A program made the position numbers and the translations under genes. The notes beneath the pieces were generated by a model. It was given only the letters and a program-made list of their open reading frames with translations, ran no database searches and was not told the DNA's origin. DNA of 64,000 nucleotides, from the NCBI RefSeq assembly GCF_003289965.1, contig NZ_QMBQ01000003.1, forward strand, positions 310,001-374,000, read 5' to 3'. The DNA comes from Mesorhizobium atlanticum. GTDB taxonomy: Bacteria; Pseudomonadota; Alphaproteobacteria; Rhizobiales; Rhizobiaceae. Within the stretch, counting starts at the first letter, position 1. Each line of letters starts with the position of its first letter. Below are positions 61,578 through 64,000 of the stretch, one piece after another.

Positions 61578-63011
61578 ATGGACGCGAGGTCGGACAGGAA
61601 CGCAATTCCGCTTGCGGTCGATCTCGACGGTACGCTGGTTGCAACGGACCTCCTGTGGGAAGGCCTGTTCATCCTCCTCAAGAAGAACCCGCTCTATCTC
61701 CTTCTGCTGCCGCTCTGGCTGACCGGCGGTCCGGCGCGGCTCAAGCAGGAAATATCCCGGCGCGTCGACATCGACCCGGCCTCGCTGCCTTACCGACAGG
61801 AATTGATCGACCGTTTGCGCGCCGAGCATCGGGAGGGCCGCAAGATCGTGCTCGCGACGGGAACGCCGCGCAAATTCGCCGAGGCGATCGCGGCGCATCT
61901 CGGCATTTTCGATCGCGTGCTGGCGACCGACGGCCCGCATAACATGACCTCGGGCCGCAAGTGCGCCGCTCTGGTCGCCGCCTACGGCGACGCGGGCTTC
62001 GATTATGCCGGCAACAGCCGCCACGACCTCGATGTCTTCGACGCCGCGCGCAACGCGCTCGTGGTGGCGCCCGACCGCAGCGCCCGGCGCTGGCAGGCAG
62101 CGCATCGGGCCGAGGCGATGCCGGCGCCGAAGCCGATGCTCAGGACCTACGTCAAGATGCTGCGCATGCATCAGTGGCTGAAGAACGCGCTGATCGCCGT
62201 GCCGATGGTGCTGTCGCACGAGTATTTCAACCCGAACATGATCTGGGAATGCCTGCTGGCGTTCGTGTCCTTCAGCGCCGTGGCATCCGCCATCTACATC
62301 CTCAATGATTTCTTCGACCTGGCCCTCGACCGCAAGCATCCGACCAAGCGCAACCGGCCTTTCGCCAGCGGCGCATTATCCATTCCGTTCGGCATGGGCG
62401 CGATCGCGGCGCTGCTTGCGATCGGCATCGCGGCGGGCCTCTTCCTTCCGATCGAATTCCTCGGCGTGCTTTTAGGCTATCTGGTCGTCACCACCGCCTA
62501 TTCGCTGTCATTCAAGCGCATGCTTCTGATCGACGTGCTGACGCTTGCGGGTCTCTACACGATCCGCGTGCTTGCCGGCGCGGCCGCCACCGGCGTGGAC
62601 GTTTCCTTCTGGCTGCTTGCCTTCTCGATCTTCTTCTTCCTGTCGCTGGCGCTGGTGAAGCGCTTCGTCGAATTGCGCACCACCGCCATTCCGCCGGGCG
62701 AGCGCATCGCCGGCCGCGGCTACCGCACCGAGGACCAGGAGATCGTCGCCCAGGCCGGCATGGCGTCGGCCTTCTCCTCGGCGCTGGTCCTGGCGCTTTA
62801 TATGGACAGCCCGGCGGTGCGCGAGCTTTACCCGCACCCCTGGCTGATATGGCCGCTGGCGCCGATCGTGCTCTACCTGACGATGCGCGTCTGGATCCTC
62901 GCCCGGCGCGATGAGATGCATGACGATCCGGTCGTCTTCATCATCCGCGACTGGCGCAGCCAGATCGTCGTCGCCATCGGCGCGGTCTTTCTCGTCGCGG
63001 GAGGCTGGTGA
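61578..63011 (+). CDS. HAD phosphatase-UbiA prenyltransferase fusion (decaprenyl-phosphate phosphoribosyltransferase-like)
   Basis: 477 residues, ATG at 61578 after GGCAGGAC. Residues 1-190 are a HAD domain with the nucleophile motif VDLDGTL (Asp15, Asp17) and LATGTPRKFAEAI. Residues 190-477 are a UbiA-type membrane domain with about eight helices, MLRMHQWLKNALIAVP and the prenyl-phosphate site NDFFDLALDRKHPTKRNRPFASG. UbiA proteins of this kind transfer 5-phosphoribose to polyprenyl phosphate. The HAD domain could remove the 5-phosphate. The next gene is DprE1-like, which supports an arabinose-donor pathway. Confidence 0.88.
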   Translation: MDARSDRNAIPLAVDLDGTLVATDLLWEGLFILLKKNPLYLLLLPLWLTGGPARLKQEISRRVDIDPASLPYRQELIDRLRAEHREGRKIVLATGTPRKFAEAIAAHLGIFDRVLATDGPHNMTSGRKCAALVAAYGDAGFDYAGNSRHDLDVFDAARNALVVAPDRSARRWQAAHRAEAMPAPKPMLRTYVKMLRMHQWLKNALIAVPMVLSHEYFNPNMIWECLLAFVSFSAVASAIYILNDFFDLALDRKHPTKRNRPFASGALSIPFGMGAIAALLAIGIAAGLFLPIEFLGVLLGYLVVTTAYSLSFKRMLLIDVLTLAGLYTIRVLAGAAATGVDVSFWLLAFSIFFFLSLALVKRFVELRTTAIPPGERIAGRGYRTEDQEIVAQAGMASAFSSALVLALYMDSPAVRELYPHPWLIWPLAPIVLYLTMRVWILARRDEMHDDPVVFIIRDWRSQIVVAIGAVFLVAGGW

Positions 63012-64000
63012 TGGGGGACAGTCGCTTCGGCAGCTTCGGACTGGCGACGCCGCCGACGCGCAAGGCGATCCCGGCGGACGAGGCGATCGCCTTGCTGAAG
63101 CGCGGCGAGGGGAAAGCCGGATCGCTGCTCGGCTACGGCAATGGCCGCTCCTATGGCGACAGCTGCCAGAACGATGCCGGCATGGTGGTCGATATGCGGC
63201 CGCTCAACCGCATCCGCTCCTTCAACGCCGAGACCGGTGTGCTCGAAGCCGATGCCGGCACGCTGCTTTGCGACATCATCGCCTATGTCGCGCCCTACGG
63301 CTTCTTTCCGGCCGTTGTTCCAGGCACGCAGTTCGTGACGCTGGGCGGCGCGATCGCCAACGACGTCCATGGCAAGAACCATCATCGGCGCGGCACCTTC
63401 GGCAGCCATGTCGAGGCCTTGACGCTGCTTCGGTCGGACGGCCGGACCTATCGCTGCTCGCAAACCGACAATGTCGGCCTGTTCGGGGCGACGATCGGCG
63501 GCATGGGGCTGACCGGGCTGATCCTGTCGGCGTCCATCAAGCTGATGCGGGTGCCGTCGCTCGACATCATGGAGAGCGCCACGCGGTTTCGCGATCTCGG
63601 CGAATTCTTCGATCTCGCCGAGGCGGCCGACCAGGTCAACGAATATGCCGTCGCGTGGATCGACCAGCTTGCCGGCGGGCACGGGCGCGGGCGCGGCCTC
63701 TTGTTCACCGGCAATCATGCCGAGCACGGCTCGCACGCCGCCGCGAATGCCGGCAGCCGGCTTTCGGTGCCGGTGCAGCCGCCGTTCAATGTCCTCAATC
63801 GGCCGTTCCTCACTATCTTCAACGCGGCCTACCGTTGGAGAAAGGGCAAGTCCCTGGTTCCGCGCCAAACGGGGTATCAGGGCTTCTTCTTTCCGCTCGA
63901 CGGCGTCCGCGACTGGAACCGGCTCTACGGGCCGCGCGGGCTTTTTCAGCATCAGAGCGTGGTGCCGCAGGCCAACGCGCGCCGCATCGTGCCTGCGCTG
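63011..64000 (+). CDS. DprE1-like FAD-binding oxidoreductase, 5' part
   Basis: 330 codons are present and the frame is open at the window end. The start overlaps the UbiA gene stop. The N-terminal FAD domain has GYGNGRSYGD (41-50) and ANDVHGKNHHRRGTFGSHVEAL (from residue 116), the hallmark of decaprenylphosphoryl-beta-D-ribose 2'-oxidase. DprE1 oxidises the ribosyl lipid at C2'; a reductase (DprE2) then gives the arabinosyl lipid. That reductase gene would be expected just beyond the window. Confidence 0.88.
   Translation, partial: MGDSRFGSFGLATPPTRKAIPADEAIALLKRGEGKAGSLLGYGNGRSYGDSCQNDAGMVVDMRPLNRIRSFNAETGVLEADAGTLLCDIIAYVAPYGFFPAVVPGTQFVTLGGAIANDVHGKNHHRRGTFGSHVEALTLLRSDGRTYRCSQTDNVGLFGATIGGMGLTGLILSASIKLMRVPSLDIMESATRFRDLGEFFDLAEAADQVNEYAVAWIDQLAGGHGRGRGLLFTGNHAEHGSHAAANAGSRLSVPVQPPFNVLNRPFLTIFNAAYRWRKGKSLVPRQTGYQGFFFPLDGVRDWNRLYGPRGLFQHQSVVPQANARRIVPAL

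Overview
The window looks like chromosomal DNA of a high-GC alphaproteobacterium of the Hyphomicrobiales, most likely Mesorhizobium or a close relative. The grounds are the aerobic alphaproteobacterial cob gene types, a short ProS without an editing domain, several families of rhizobial palindromic repeats, an alphaproteobacterial SOS motif (GAAC-N7-GAAC) and serine-cycle genes in a non-methylotroph-like setting. The species is an inference. I see no insertion sequence, prophage, CRISPR array or rRNA. There is one tRNA and one well supported small RNA.

Layout. 1-8.05 kb: end of the complex I operon (nuoJ-K-L-M-N), then birA and RNase J. 8.3-12.8 kb: methylmalonyl-CoA epimerase and a DUF1467 protein, a divergent ~150-nt small RNA, then proS-lolC-lolD. 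12.8-14.9 kb: two unannotated tiny proteins, one of 28 residues behind three GAAC half-sites that look like a LexA operator, and an unusual M50 protease. 15-16 kb: lipB and tRNA-Leu(GAG). 16.2-24.1 kb (minus strand): a LuxR-type pseudo-receiver regulator followed by the operon sga-mcl-mtkA-mtkB-ppc, the core of the serine cycle. 24.5-31.4 kb: mgtE, a MerR regulator, two membrane enzymes, an MFS protein, a Rieske oxygenase and ChaC. 31.5-35.3 kb: cobP, cobO, cobD and cobC packed with no spacing, plus a small phosphatase. 35.3-43.4 kb: a two-way locus (Rid and creatininase-family hydrolases on one side; an NMT1/THI5-type ABC importer, a CodA-like amidohydrolase, an FAD-linked oxidase and two flavodoxin-fold reductases on the other) that reads as an uncharacterised N-heterocycle catabolic system. 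43.5-50.3 kb: a self-regulated operon of an XRE-cupin regulator, two FAD/GcvT fusion dehydrogenases and an aminotransferase. 50.5-58.1 kb: nitroreductase, DHA2 exporter and soxB-D-A-G. 58.2-64 kb: a large MscS channel, a small secreted protein, and HAD-UbiA plus DprE1-like genes of a polyprenyl-phosphoryl arabinose type pathway, cut by the window end.

How it fits together. Sarcosine oxidase, the two dimethylglycine/sarcosine-dehydrogenase-like proteins and a Rieske oxygenase that may be a betaine demethylase all point to N-methyl amino acid degradation. Such pathways yield glycine and methylene-tetrahydrofolate or formaldehyde. The sga-mcl-mtkAB-ppc operon could assimilate those one- and two-carbon units through serine, phosphoenolpyruvate, malate and malyl-CoA. 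That metabolic link is inferred from content and proximity. No gene for hydroxypyruvate reductase, glycerate kinase, GlyA or a formaldehyde/formate module lies in the window.

The best leads are the 28-residue membrane peptide under a LexA-like operator, the N-heterocycle locus, the degenerate response regulator heading the serine-cycle operon, the PEP carboxylase with an altered C-terminus, and the HAD-UbiA/DprE1 pair.
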